This document shows positions 23,607 through 35,239 of a stretch of DNA of 64,000 bases, piece after piece. The stretch spans positions 361,794,605 through 361,858,604 of the forward strand of contig OX422216.1 of NCBI GenBank assembly GCA_949130495.1, given 5' to 3'. The notes beneath the pieces are model-generated. The model was not told where the DNA came from. It made no database searches and was given only the letters and a program-made list of their open reading frames with translations. Source of the DNA: Sambucus nigra (Eukaryota; Streptophyta; Magnoliopsida; Dipsacales; Adoxaceae). Position 1 is the stretch's first letter; each line of letters starts with the position of its first letter. Made by a program: the position numbers and the translations under genes.

Positions 23607-25003
23607 TCAATGTGTTTTAGGGGACGTCCATGAACCAACATACCCGAGAGGAAGCTCGAAACCGTCAACCCCCTCTCTATCTTCTCCCCACAAAATATGT
23701 CGAGTAGAAACACGCTCGGCTAATCGATTTTTGACATAGGCCTCTCGACGGGACAAGATGGGAAATGGATCATATGACGGCGAGTCTGTGTGTATCGGCG
23801 ATGAAGAAGTGATGTCCTCATCTACATATACCTCCTTCTCCTTCTCCTTATCTTTTACCTTCCCCTTGGACCCCAACTGACGCTTTATGAAGGCGTACAT
23901 ATCTAGGATCTTCGCCTCCAACCTCGATAGCTTATCGTTATGGGTGTCCAACTTAAGAGCCAATTCGGTGTTGTTCGTCTCCATTCCGATGATCCTCGAC
24001 ATCCCCACCCGCGAGATCACCCCTAGTCCTCCCCTTACGATCCTCCCCGAGCACTTGGTTGAGTGCGTCCATAGCCAAATATTCTTTGTCGGCATCAGAC
24101 TGCAACTCATGCACTTCCTTAAGCTTTTACTGAAATGAAAAAAAGTACACGATTAGTTAATTAAGTAAATAATAAAATTATAACTTAATTAAAAAATTAA
24201 ACATTTATAACTTACAATCGTAGTTGCGACGCTCGTGGCCACCTCACTGTCCTTGCCCTTCTCCATCCGAATTGCCACATAGGCATCGAGCCTATGTGGC
24301 CTACCCCCAGGACCACTCCCCGTCTCCTGAAATAAAATAATACAGAATTAGTAAGTAACACAAAGTAATGATAAATTAGAATATCATATAACTAAAATTA
24401 AAGAAGTATAAAAACTTACCATCCTATGCTCCACGATGGCGTAAAACGTCCACTCGGAGTAGTGCACGTCCAACTTTTTCGTCGGTTTTCCCTCCCAAAT
24501 TGGCAAGATGCCAATTGCCGCTCATAAATCTCATTGTTAACAAAATTTTGCCACTGTGCCAATGAGATCGGCTCCTTCGGGGGGACGGTGTCTCGTACAC
24601 TTAGAATGGAATCCCGGGTCTTCCCAAAGTACCTTGCCCGCATATTCTTCTTTAACATCTTATATTGGTCCCTCAACTGTTCTAACGTGGAGTCGTGGAG
24701 ATGTGGGGGCAGGATGAATTATTCCCGTGAACAAATAAAAACCAAAAAGAAAGCAAGCTTAGTTTCTTATAAATATAAATATAAATACACTACCTATAGT
24801 GCCCCCCTGATGCCAATCGTGAGATCATTAGGCAAGTCCCTCCAATCATTGTACCCCGGACCAATGATTGCCTTTAGAAAGTCTAGCTATCTAGTCAATA
24901 ATGTCATCTTATTATCAACGACGGATCCCAATTTACCCTATTTTGGGTGCCTCCTAGACGAGGATCCCTCGTCGCCTCCGCTACTGTGCTGGGATGAAGA
25001 CAT
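23607..25003 (-). pseudogene. CACTA second gene, plant transposase of the Ptta/En/Spm (Transposase_24) family
   Basis: The likely start is at 25003 (MSSSQHSSGGDEGSSSRR). The middle contains LAQWQNFVNNEIYERQL, which fits the W-x-x-FV core of Transposase_24 proteins, then a frameshift into KKLDVHYSEWTFYAIVEHRM. A GTAAG donor at 24418 joins an acceptor at 24327 to a 37-codon exon (24216-24326, ETGSGPGGRPHRLDAY). The last exon reads LKEVHELQSDADKEYLAMD then NQVLGEDRKGRTRGD, the family's typical G-x-DRKGR-x-RG block, then a coiled-coil stretch. Such proteins are TnpA-like DNA-binding factors in CACTA elements. In-frame stops near 24940 and the frameshift make it a pseudogene. Confidence 0.82.
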
Positions 25004-25165
25004 TTTCTGCAAAAAATGTTATTATTAGTACAAACATGTATATGGACTTTGAATTAATGATCAAATCCTATAATAACAATGCATACGATGTCAATTTCAA
25101 TTTTAATTTATACCATTACCAATACCAATACGTAATGCCAAATTCAAGTTACACACATGCACACT

Positions 25166-25185
25166 CCCCCCCCCCCCCCCCCCCC
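25166..25185. repeat. Poly-C tract
   Basis: Twenty consecutive C after ACACT. It stands in the spacer between the two CACTA genes. A second run of 14 C lies at 46710-46723, on the other side of Tekay-2 but inside the same CACTA. Confidence 0.97.
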
Positions 25186-25445
25186 AAATTAAAACTCTTG
25201 GGATATGGAATTTGAATTAATGCTTAAATTGATTAAAATCCTACTTAACATATTCACTAACCATAAAACCAATTTTGATACAAATATTACAAAGAACTAG
25301 AATAATACACCCACTGGTTATTACAAGCATTAAAATGATCAAGTATAAATGAATAAAAAACATTAAATTGTCATCCGATAAAAATAAAGCACTAGAATAA
25401 TACAACCACTACTCATTATAAATAATTGGAATACTTATTACAAAT

Positions 25446-26155
25446 CTAAATATTGTTCAAATTCGGTTTATCATAAAAAATGGATTGATATTCGGTAGTA
25501 GCAACCAAGTCATCCACACTACTGTTTAAACGCTTTGGCGCATGTAGGATGATTGACCATGACTTGTTGTTGATATACCCCGAGTAAAACACTTTCTTGA
25601 CCTTTTTAAAAGCACAAAGAAATGACTCATCGCTCACGTGTTCATTGCTCTTCAACTTGGACAAGTCAAGCATGATCAAATTGGTGCCAATATCAACTTT
25701 ACAAGCATTTTTATCCTCAACTCTTACCCAATAACAGTAAAATACAACTACTTTAAAGCCTAAAAAGTCCAATTCAAATATATTTTGAATTACACCAGAG
25801 TAAGTCATTTCAAATTCAATGAGGTTTTTATCTTTCACGTTCGCTCGAAAGAAAGTAAGTGCCTTGTATGAAATGCTCAAGTTCTATACATTTGTATTTT
25901 CCTCGTACACCTTTCTATCGAATATGTAATTGTTCAAGCAATACTTTTTGTACTCTTGTGCCATGCACAAGGGTCTAGTGACTAGATGAGCAAACCTTGA
26001 TGTCGCATCACCAGTCTTTAAGTGCTGATAATATAGATAAATTAATTAGGTTAGTTGTAAAGCTTTCTTGTAATGTGACATTTAATAACAACGATTTTCA
26101 TTATAATTACCTTATGTGGCAACCACGGCTTAAATTCGTTGTCTGATTGTGCCAT
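25446..26155 (-). pseudogene. TNP2-type CACTA transposase, C-terminal remnant with DUF4216
   Basis: A 45-bp exon at 26111-26155 (MAQSDNEFKPWLPHK) ends at a GTAAT donor and joins in phase to an exon from 26024. That exon reads AQEYKKYCLNNYIFDRKVYE, a TAG at about 25886, then a DUF4216 domain: MTYSGVIQNIFELDFLGFKV, VFYCYWVRVEDKNACKVD, LIMLDLSKL, KKVFYSGYINNKSWSIIL. DUF4216 is the C-terminal module of plant TNP2 transposases. The catalytic Tnp2 region and DUF4218 should lie at higher coordinates but are absent between 26156 and 27305 and right of 46628. The piece from 25446 to 25880 is fully open. Confidence 0.85.
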
Positions 26156-27305
26156 TGTTTTTCATCTTTTATTGTTCTCATAGACCATTTAAATGTTCAA
26201 AATCCACTAGTCAACAACAATTCAAGAATCCCAAACAATTCAACAATCTCTATGTGTGTATATATAATAGAGAGAGAGAGAGAGCGAGAGAAAATGTGTG
26301 TATAGAGAGAGATGGAGGCCACTGCTACAATTAGTGAGAGAAACCAAATTTCAATTTCAATTTCTAATATTAATTTCAATTTCAATTTAAAATATCAATT
26401 TTAATTTCAAATTCAAACTCAATTTTAATTTCAAATTCAAATTCAAATTCAATTTATATTATTAATTCTTATTTCATCCATCTTGTCTAAAGGGTGAGTG
26501 GTCATATCCCATTCAAGACCGCATATTTCTGTAATATACTTAACAGCTCATGCACATTGTTCCAATTTTAGGAAAATTCGGCAGCATATCCATATAGTTC
26601 TCCAAGTATACGACATAGATCCGCAAGTGTGAGTGTTATTTCAATATATCAATTGAAATAACACTTAACATCGCATCATCTAGTATGTACCCAGAGAACA
26701 GTAGGATATAACTACAGAACTTTCCCTCAAAGTAACAAGTTTAAGTCACTAAGAATATTATTATATAGAAAGTATGCAGTCCCAAACTGTCCAAATGGGA
26801 CAATTCCAGAGATCTCACTACATAGGTAATGACTCTCGAACGGGTCTAACGACCATTAAATGCGTATTCATAAGAACTAGAATGTTAGTATCTATGCGCA
26901 CTATATGTAATTTTATGTATGTTTCATTTAATTATGTCTTATCACAATTCGAGAGATTTCATTTAAATATGTAATTTAAAGTATGTTTCATTTAATTTTA
27001 AGTATGCATAAGAACTAAAACTTATACCAATATCAATAATAATTCGAATTCAATTTCAATTTATACAAATTTATACCAACATAAATACCAATTCAAATTC
27101 AATTCCAATTTATACCAATATCAATACTAATTCAAATTAAATTTCAATTTATACCAATTTATACCAATACCAATACATACAAATTCAATTCAATTTCAAT
27201 TCAACTCAATTCAAATTCAATATCAATACCAATTCAATTTAATTCAATTTTAATTTCAATTTACACCTCCCCCCCAACACTCACAAACACCCCACCCCTC
27301 CCCTC
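26156..27305. other. CACTA upstream region, simple-sequence rich
   Basis: A GA microsatellite lies at 26270-26285, then long stretches of (TTCAAA)n / (CAATTT)n low-complexity sequence at 26340-26460 and 27040-27265. A 26-bp inverted repeat TTATTTCAATATAT...TTGAAATAA is at 26637-26662. No coding frame of note. A C-rich tail at 27266-27305 abuts the Tekay-2 LTR. Confidence 0.6.
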
Positions 27306-30300
27306 TGTCAAAATCGGCTACTAAAATACCGGGTGGCCAACCCGTGATAAAATTAAACGTTAAGTCTCATATGGATCATTCTCAGCATGACTGTTGAAGA
27401 CTTTCTAAAGTTACTAACCACCTAATAATTTAATTAGACTGGTGAAATTTTTTATCTTTCATTATTTAGCAACATGCAGAAATAAATAATAAACCATCAA
27501 CACAAACTAATAACTAAATCCAATACAGATGAAAAAAGGTGACCGAATCACTATCGGTTCAGCAATAAAATCTAAAAATAAACTAAAACAAAAACCTGGA
27601 TACACAAGGTCAAATAAATAAACTGAATGCAAAATTTGAGGGTGACATGACCAAACTAGTACTACAATAAATAATCTTACACTATGAATAAATGAACTTA
27701 GCGTCTATAACAAAGTCCTACTACTTCCACGCGAGCTGAGGCTATGGATCCCTAGATAGAGTCCTCAAACTGGGCGTCCCTGTGGCTGGACACCTAAAAG
27801 ATTTTGAAAAATATTTTTACATGGATCAAAGCCCAAATAAAACATTTTGAAAATATTTAGTAATCAGTTATATTGCAATAATTAAATATGCATGCACACT
27901 CTTAATATTTAAGCTAGTGTCGCACTCCCTTAAGGCATAGCTCAACCCTTATCTAATGTGGACACCTAACGCTTGCCAGTTAACCATCTTAGATAAGCTA
28001 CCCCACCTAACTAGCCGTATCACACCTCTTTCTACCGCACTACTTTAACTCGAGTATTATTACTTTGATTATTAAGTTATCTTCACATTAACTTATTAGC
28101 CGGTTCAACGATATTTAATCATATAACATTCACACTAGTTATCTAAGAATTCCCCTATTCAATTCATGTAACTTTCACACTAGTTATATAAGAAGTTACT
28201 TTTTAAATTATATAACTTTCACACTAGTTATATAAGAAATACATTCATACTTATGTATTAATCCCGTATATAATTATTTACTCATATTATATACGTACTA
28301 GTATACTACAACATTCACATGCATGTTAAGTGTAATATCCATCATCCCGAGTGAGGACTCAACGGATATTTCTCTAAAATGCTATCACCCTAGGTATACT
28401 CATCCACCTGAACAACCTAATATGGTTATCTCCCCACATCAGTAAAATAAAAATAAACATATAGGAGGCGGCCATAGCTCACCGGATGTGAAACCGATTC
28501 ATATCCAAAGCGTCTCACCCCGAAAAGAAATCAAAACATAAAAATACTAGACGCCTATGGCCTGGCGATTATACTCGCCCTATATTCACTAGCCAGGGGA
28601 TTCACCCACATCGCGCAACCTCCTATGATAGACTAGAGGGGTATGTATTCCTATAAATATCATTCACACAGATATCTATAAAGCACACCAATATATATAT
28701 ATACACTATCACATTTCCGTATACATATATTTAATAAAGGTCTGGCTAACATGCGTCTAACACCCGTAGCACTAGCCCAAGAATACACAAGTCTATATCC
28801 CGACTTGTAACTTAATTTAGCACACATTAATTAATTCTCATTCAAGTTGTATCACCCAACAAGAGTACCCAGACTCACTCATTCGGTCCGTATCTCCGTC
28901 TCTTAACATTTATTACACAAAATCCCATGTTTTAGTTTAACACCCCTTGTTACATTTAATATTCAATAATTTATTATATATATCTCCCTAATAAATTGAA
29001 CCGGGTGCTCCGTACTGAACTACCATCGCACAAACCTAAAATAATTCTAGTCAAACCTCCGCCCCTTAATTAAATTAATTTCACCTCCATCAATTTTATC
29101 ACGTAGTGTCACTCAATAACAATACCCAGACTCCTTCACTAGTTCCGTATTTTAACTTTTGAATTTTTTTCATCAAATTTTAATTATTTAGATCGGCACT
29201 CTATCTAGATAAACCATATCTTAAAATCTTCCTCCCAAGGCCCTAAGTATTTTCTCCAAGTAAATTTCTTTTACACAAAGTCTCACTATTCAGTTACACA
29301 CCCTTTAATAAATTTAATCTCCTAAGTGTCCATCTCTGAAGACCCTTGACAATTTCCTCTTTGATTTTCACCCATATATATCCTCTAAAACAAAGTCCCC
29401 TTATGTTCTTTCCCTTTTAAATTCCTTACCCTTAATTGATCAAAGGGAAGAAAGATTTTCTCAAACACCTCAAACCCACAAAAAAATGAACTGGGTTGAT
29501 GCAAGCAGCATCCTTCGAACGACGCCCCAAGTCGTTCGAACGCCCTGCTAGATTTGGCGCCCCTTCTTCCTGCTTCGCCCATCTGCCATCGTTGAGTTGC
29601 TCAATCCTTCATAGTTCTTTAACAACACTCGATCCAAGTATTTCCTACATGCATAATTTGTCTAATACGAAGATATAATCATCTTATTAACCTTTACCCA
29701 TTACAGATTCATCTATTTATTTGATTCGGGTTTTGGCACGGTTGTTGAATCCTCTATCTAGTTTTAACAGTATAAACATCAAAATAACGAACCTAGCATC
29801 TAAACTTCAAATTTGAACATGATCTGAACAACGATTTCTCCCAATCCATCGTAAATTTCATATTTATTCTTCATAATTTTCTTAAATCACCCAAAACCCG
29901 TTTTATAGAATAACCCACTAAAAATATGGTTTACACCCGCCATGATATGGATTTTGATACCGCAATTTAAATGAAAGAAAGTTTAACTACTTGCATGGAT
30001 AAATCTGTAAATTCTGATTTCGTTGATGAAGATGATGGATTTAACTCCCAAAAGTTCTTAAAATGCTCCCTCTTTTCTTCTCTACAAGCCTAGGGTTTTC
30101 TTTTTGAGTTGTGTCTTCCCAGCCTCCCTAATTTGGGTTTTATAATATTTTTCCTTTAGTTTTGTGTCCACCCCAAACTCTCAAATTTAGATTTTCTAAT
30201 GTTAATCCCGAAATTAAGCTTATGGGCTATATTAAAATGGCCCAAACACCCCCGTGTGAGCCCGATTATGCCTAAAAATGCCCCGTGACCCAATTATTAC

Positions 30301-30543
30301 CCCGAAGGACTCTTCTCTAACTATATCGACCTATCCAAAATCAACCTTGCACTCATAATCGTCATCCGAGTCACTTAACTAAAATCTCCAACCTCGTCCT
30401 CAAATTACAACATACGTAAATAAATAAAAATATTTTGAATTAATTAAATCTTAATTCCCCAATTTAATAATCCTCCCGATTATTTAAATTATATCCCACC
30501 AAATTAATTAAATTATGTATCCTCGGAAGTATGGGGTGTTACA
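27306..30543 (-). repeat. 3' LTR of Tekay-2 (minus orientation)
   Basis: About 3.24 kb, paired with 43464-46628. Starts (plus strand) TGTCAAAATCGGCTAC and ends GGGGTGTTACA. Contains triplicated short palindromic units at about 28118-28245 and a TTCGAACGA cluster at 29514-29545. Confidence 0.9.
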
Positions 30544-32629
30544 TACTTCCCTCCTTACAAAGGAATTTCATCCTCAAACTTCAGATAAGTCTAGTACTCC
30601 AAACCTCGAATACTTCCTTACTCACATGCCTCTAAGATTTCTACACATATCTCTACCATTCTAATCGTGAATTATATTAAAATTAAATTAATTACCCAGG
30701 GAGACCATACACTCTCTACTCATGCTTACCCACACGAATGTTACCCGGCTCCACTAGCCTTAAACCGTAATATAACTTTCAACTCACAGTTATATACACA
30801 CATATATATATATATATATAATAACCAAGGTACCAAACCCATGTACTAATGACCACACATCTCCCCACTTCCAACATTGCGCTAAGTTTCATGCGTGGAA
30901 CGACTTGCAAAGCGAAATCCAAACAAGGAACCCCCCGGTACACTATTACTTAACATTTTTGGTCGTTGAGATCTTCTAGGATCTCAATCTATAGCACGTA
31001 CCCCTCAAGTTCCCGTCTTTTGACATAAAAGTATACTCGTCCATTCTTATGCTAAAAAAGACATCATACCATTCGGCACCCCTTAGTATCACTAGTTTCT
31101 TAGCGTGAATCAGTCACGAATCGTATCTCCCCACTCGATAATAAACCTCTTCACCCTAAATCCCATCAGTAACAGACCCTACTCACCGGTATCAAATCTA
31201 ACAATACAAACATTTTCTTATAAGTTTATTATGCAACACGCTGTAACATATATACACGTATATATAGACTAGACCGTCTTTCAGGTGATTAGTAACACAA
31301 GTACATCATAACTCAAAACAGCGAACACAACGTCTCACCATACTATATGCTATAGCCCAAACATCCCAGCATAAATTTCACTAACATATCTTACGTAACA
31401 TACCTATCCCAAGCTCAGCTCTGCACTCTCAGCGTGGCTATATCATACAGGTATTCTCGATTACCCCACAATTTTTAATTTAATTTTTCCCGATATTTCC
31501 CCACCCATTAACTTATAGAGCAAAAGTTTTCTCAATGTCTCCTTCGTAACACTACCCGGCTCCACTGGCCATATATCATAATAGCTCTCAGCTTAAAGTG
31601 TTTTTTCTTGCATTCTATATTTATCATTTAAAATCGATGCACTAGCAGCTAATAACGTCTCGCTACTCCTAACGTTTATTAAGGTCCATGAGTGTAACAT
31701 CCTACAACAAGTCTAAAAAGAAGTTCCCCAATGAACTATTCCCTATCATTATCGATCATCAAAATTCGTGAGTCTAAAGAACATAACTAGACATCACAGT
31801 TCCTGTCTACCGGCACATAAATAAAATCATCTATGATTATATATCTCAAGGAGTCACACAATACGGTGCTCTCACTATCACTAATTCTCAACACGTAAAC
31901 AACAATGAGCTAAATCTCTCCGCTCAATGGTAAACCCAATATATCCTAAATCACATTAGTAAAAGTCCCCATACACTAGGATCCAATATAAATAGACAAC
32001 TGTACTCTCTAAAGTCTACTTCATAAAAATATATCCGTGAGCTCGGACCTCTTTCAAGTGAGACATTTCAAAAATATACATCCTGCCCCGGAATAGCAAA
32101 CACGATAGTCTTGCTGTAACCGCCCAACATCGCTTAACAGTTTGTACCCAGGATAAAACAATACCTCGAATATCACTTCTCAAAATGATCTATCCTCATC
32201 AATATATCCTCTCAGTGTCCACATCTTCTCCCATGCAGACGGAACTAAAGAGAGCCCCGCTAACTCAACGGTAAACATCTACAACTATAGTAATATAAAT
32301 CATACCTCTACTAAACCCATTTCTCATGTGAATTTAGTACTAAAGAACTACCGTGACTCGCCCGTGTCATATATAGCAGACCCTAATCACCCTGGATGCA
32401 ACTCATACATTCAATCACCAATAGCACTCGCAGTTCAAATGGTACCTGGACATAACACCCTCGTCCCAACCAAAACCAAGAACTTATTATAACTATTTCC
32501 CCTACTAGGCATCCTGTTTATGTCCCCCATTTCACTGCGGACAATATCCACAAATGATGCTTAAGGAAACTACTTCACCCTAGTGATTATCCCAACGACA
32601 TATGCCTGAACAATAACCATGATGACTTC
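30544..32629 (-). pseudogene. pol: Internal remnant of Tekay-2, with protease trace
   Basis: Mostly decayed non-coding sequence. On the minus strand at about 32373-32340 a frame reads IYDTGESR-stop-FFSTKF, matching the DTGASHSFIS active-site region of gypsy proteases with the D-T-G intact. Near the left end FEDEIPL-like sequence followed by the PPT resembles the usual chromovirus pol end. RT and integrase motifs are not recognisable. About 31845-32080 is collinear with 50313-50530, showing that Tekay-3 belongs to the same family. Confidence 0.6.
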
Positions 32630-32959
32630 TGTGGTGACAATTATTGTGCAACACAAATAAATAAGAACAAAGCATTCACCAAGTGATAACAAGGAATATA
32701 AAATGACAATCACACAACAAGGGATGTACGTGGTTCAGCAAAGATGTGCCTATGTCCACAGTGGTGCAGTCGATATTATTTCTATATACTCCGGAGAGTA
32801 ATTACAGAGAATATAAAAACTATACCACCGTGGACGTAGGCACATCTTTGCTGAACCACGTACATCCTTTGTTGTGTGATTGTCATTTTATATTCCTTGT
32901 TCTCACTTGGTGAATGCTTTCTTCTTATTTGTTTGTGTTGCACAATAATTGTCACCACA
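32630..32959. repeat. Palindromic, truncated 5' LTR of Tat-1
   Basis: 32630-32821 is the reverse complement of 42985-43176, the last 192 bp of the 3' LTR, with no length change and few mismatches. Two bases (AT, 32822-32823) separate it from 32824-32959, a direct copy of the last 136 bp (43041-43176). The 5' end is therefore U5-inverted joined to R-U5, and lacks most of U3. The TSD flanks the whole structure, so it was present at integration. Confidence 0.92.
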
Positions 32960-32961
32960 AT

Positions 32962-32979
32962 TGGCGCCGTCTATGGGAA
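32962..32979 (+). other. Primer-binding site of Tat-1
   Basis: TGGCGCCGTCTATGGGAA lies two bases after the LTR end CACCACA. TGGCGCCGT is the usual PBS start in Tat and Athila elements. Confidence 0.85.
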
Positions 32980-33027
32980 GCGTTCATCTTTCCCTGAGAA
33001 GAGCCCACGCCAATAAAGGAGTTTAAG

Positions 33028-34685
33028 ATGTCTGGTACAACAACAATGCCCCTCAGGCAGGAGATATTCAAGAGCCACCTGCTCCTCGCAAGATTAGGTC
33101 TAAAGTTTGACGTTCAAATCAGAGAGCTCGCCTGGAAAGGCCAGCCTCAGAAGAAAGTCAGGGACCAGCGAGGTCCACACACATATCCATATTGATTGAT
33201 GCGTACGAGGCAAGGCTCCACGAGCAGAGGGAGTCTTCCCGCAGATACGAGTTTGAGAATGCTCGCTTGAGAAGAAGACTGGAAAGACTGGAGAGGGAGC
33301 TTCGTCCTGATAATTGGAGACGTCCATACCGCACTCCTAGCCCTCAGGCAAGAAAGTCTCGCAGCCGAGGAAGGAGCCCTAGGCGAGAATCTCAAAAGGT
33401 CGAAGGAGGCGAGTCAAACGACGACCTCCGCCACTACCAGAGCCCTGCTCGCAGCGACGAAAACATATGAAATATAGTTCGCAGGGAGATGGACCAACAT
33501 CTTTCTCACCACGGAACAAGATCAACTAGAGAACTCGCAAGGCGAGCTCTCAAAACCCAGATAAAGTCACCCTTCACGTGGGAAATCGAAGAGGAGGAAT
33601 CCCCCAAGAAATTTACCATTCCAAGGTTCAAGATTTACGATGGAAAGACTGATCCCATCAATCACGCCAGGCAATACCGACAGGCCATGACCCTATGGAA
33701 TCACCGAGATGCCCTGATGTGCCATATTTTTCCCTTGAGCCTGCATGATGTAGCGCAGAAGTGGTTCGAAAGGCTCCCCCATCGGTCGATAAGGAATTTC
33801 AAATCCCTAGCCAAAATTTTTCCGGCCCGATTTATTACTAGTAGCTCCCATCCCAAAAGGATGGATGCTTTGCTAATAATGAAGAAAACGCCTCAAGAGA
33901 CCCTCCGAGACTACGCGAAGAGGTACTAGGAGTTATTCAATGAGATCGAGGACTGCGCAGAGGAAGTTGCAGTGGCCTCCTTCAAAATTGGGCTCCCTAG
34001 TTCTTCCCTCCTGTACCAGTCCCTAACGAAGAAGGAAGCTATGACTATTGACGACCTAATTGCTCGAATCGAGAAATACGCAAAGGCGGAAGATGTCACC
34101 CGCCCTAATACAGGAGAAAATGGTCGAGCTAAGCTCACTACCAAGGGAAGTGAGAAAACTGAGAACTGGAAGATAGGAGGAAAGAACGGAGGTAAAAATA
34201 GCTCCAAGAATGGAGGAAACCATGACGCGTCGAAAGTATTCCAGGCGGTCAACACCGTCTTCAAAGAACCAATTTACAAAATTCTCACGAAGATCAAAGA
34301 TGAGCCATTCATCAAGTGGCCCAGGAAAATGGGAGGAGATCCCTCGAAGAGGAACAATGCGTTAAGATGCCCTTTTCACAAAGAAGGAGGACATAAGACC
34401 GAGCACTGCAAATCTCTTAAGTCTCATCTCGAGGAGTTGGCCGAGTCCAGGCATTTGAACGACTTTGTGGAAAAGAGGGCAGAGAAAGTGGCTGCCAACA
34501 GAGAGGCGAGACCCGACAATGTGCTGGAGGATGATGCTGGACATGAGTTTGCAATAATTCACGGAGTTTCTGACGTCAAACAGATACAAGGGAACTCAGC
34601 TCGAATCGAAATGAAAAAACTTACAGCGGTAATGCAGGCTTTTCAAATCGATCCAGCAAATCCACAGTCAGGAAAGCGTCGATGA
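33028..34685 (+). pseudogene. gag: gag of Tat-1
   Basis: From ATG 33028 a frame (MSGTTTMPLRQEI) shifts by one base near 33070 and continues past a TGA into an Arg/Glu-rich coiled coil (RLRRRLERLERELRP) and an Arg/Ser-rich stretch. The capsid domain follows: PFTWEIEEEESPKKFTIPRF, YDGKTDPINHARQYRQAM, AQKWFERLP, SFKSLAKIFPARF-like, then a TAG at 33927 and EDCAEEVAVASFKIGLP. Later CPFHKEGGHKTEHCKSLK is the C-x-x-H / H-x-x-x-C knuckle-like motif common in Tat gags. Open stretches: 33192-33470, 33489-33929, 33972-34685. It would form cytoplasmic particles; broken by at least one shift and three stops. Confidence 0.9.
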
Positions 34686-34733
34686 GCAGAGGACGTCAAC
34701 TATAACAAGCATATTGTTTTTACGGATGAAGAT

Positions 34734-35201
34734 TTGGTGGGAGTAAGGACCCCACGTCATGATTCCCTCGTCATTACACTCAGGATAGGCAACTTTGACA
34801 TCGACAAGATGCTCATCGATCAAGGAAGCTCATCCGAAGTAATGTACCTCGACCTATTCAGGAAATTAAAGTTTGGTGCCGTCGACCTAAAGGAAGCTAC
34901 TGTTCCTTTGGTCAGCTACGCTGGAAAAATGACCATGCCCCTGGGCAAGATAGTACTGCCAGTGCGTGCTGGAAACGTCTCCAAGATGATCGAGTTTTTG
35001 GTAGTTGACATTGACTCACCGTACCAGGCCATCCTCGGCAGGGGATGGGTTCATGCGATGAAGGTAGTCTCCTCGACCTACCATCAGAAGCTCAAATATG
35101 TAACCGAGCGAGGAGTAATGGATATCCACGATGACCAAGCGATGGCGAGGAAGTGCTTTATAACATCCATTCGACCAAAGCCAGAGAAGAAGGTCGGTTA
35201 A
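34734..35201 (+). pseudogene. pol: Aspartic protease of Tat-1
   Basis: Open for 155 codons. DSLVITLRIGNFDIDKMLID then QGSSSEVMYLDLFRKL marks the active site, and AILGRGWVHAMKVVSSTYHQ the C-terminal flap region; this is the usual Tat protease layout. The catalytic triplet, D-T/S-G in most families and often D-x-G-S-S in Tat elements, reads D-Q-G here, so the second position is unusual. It would process the polyprotein. It ends at TAA 35199 just before the RT linker. Confidence 0.85.
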
Positions 35202-35239
35202 CCCAGCGAGAAAGTTGAAGAAGGTGTGATACCTTCCAA

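Noticed and set aside
24534..25028. 164-codon plus-strand frame
   Set aside because: It is opposite the CACTA Transposase_24 gene, whose motifs and splice sites are on the minus strand.
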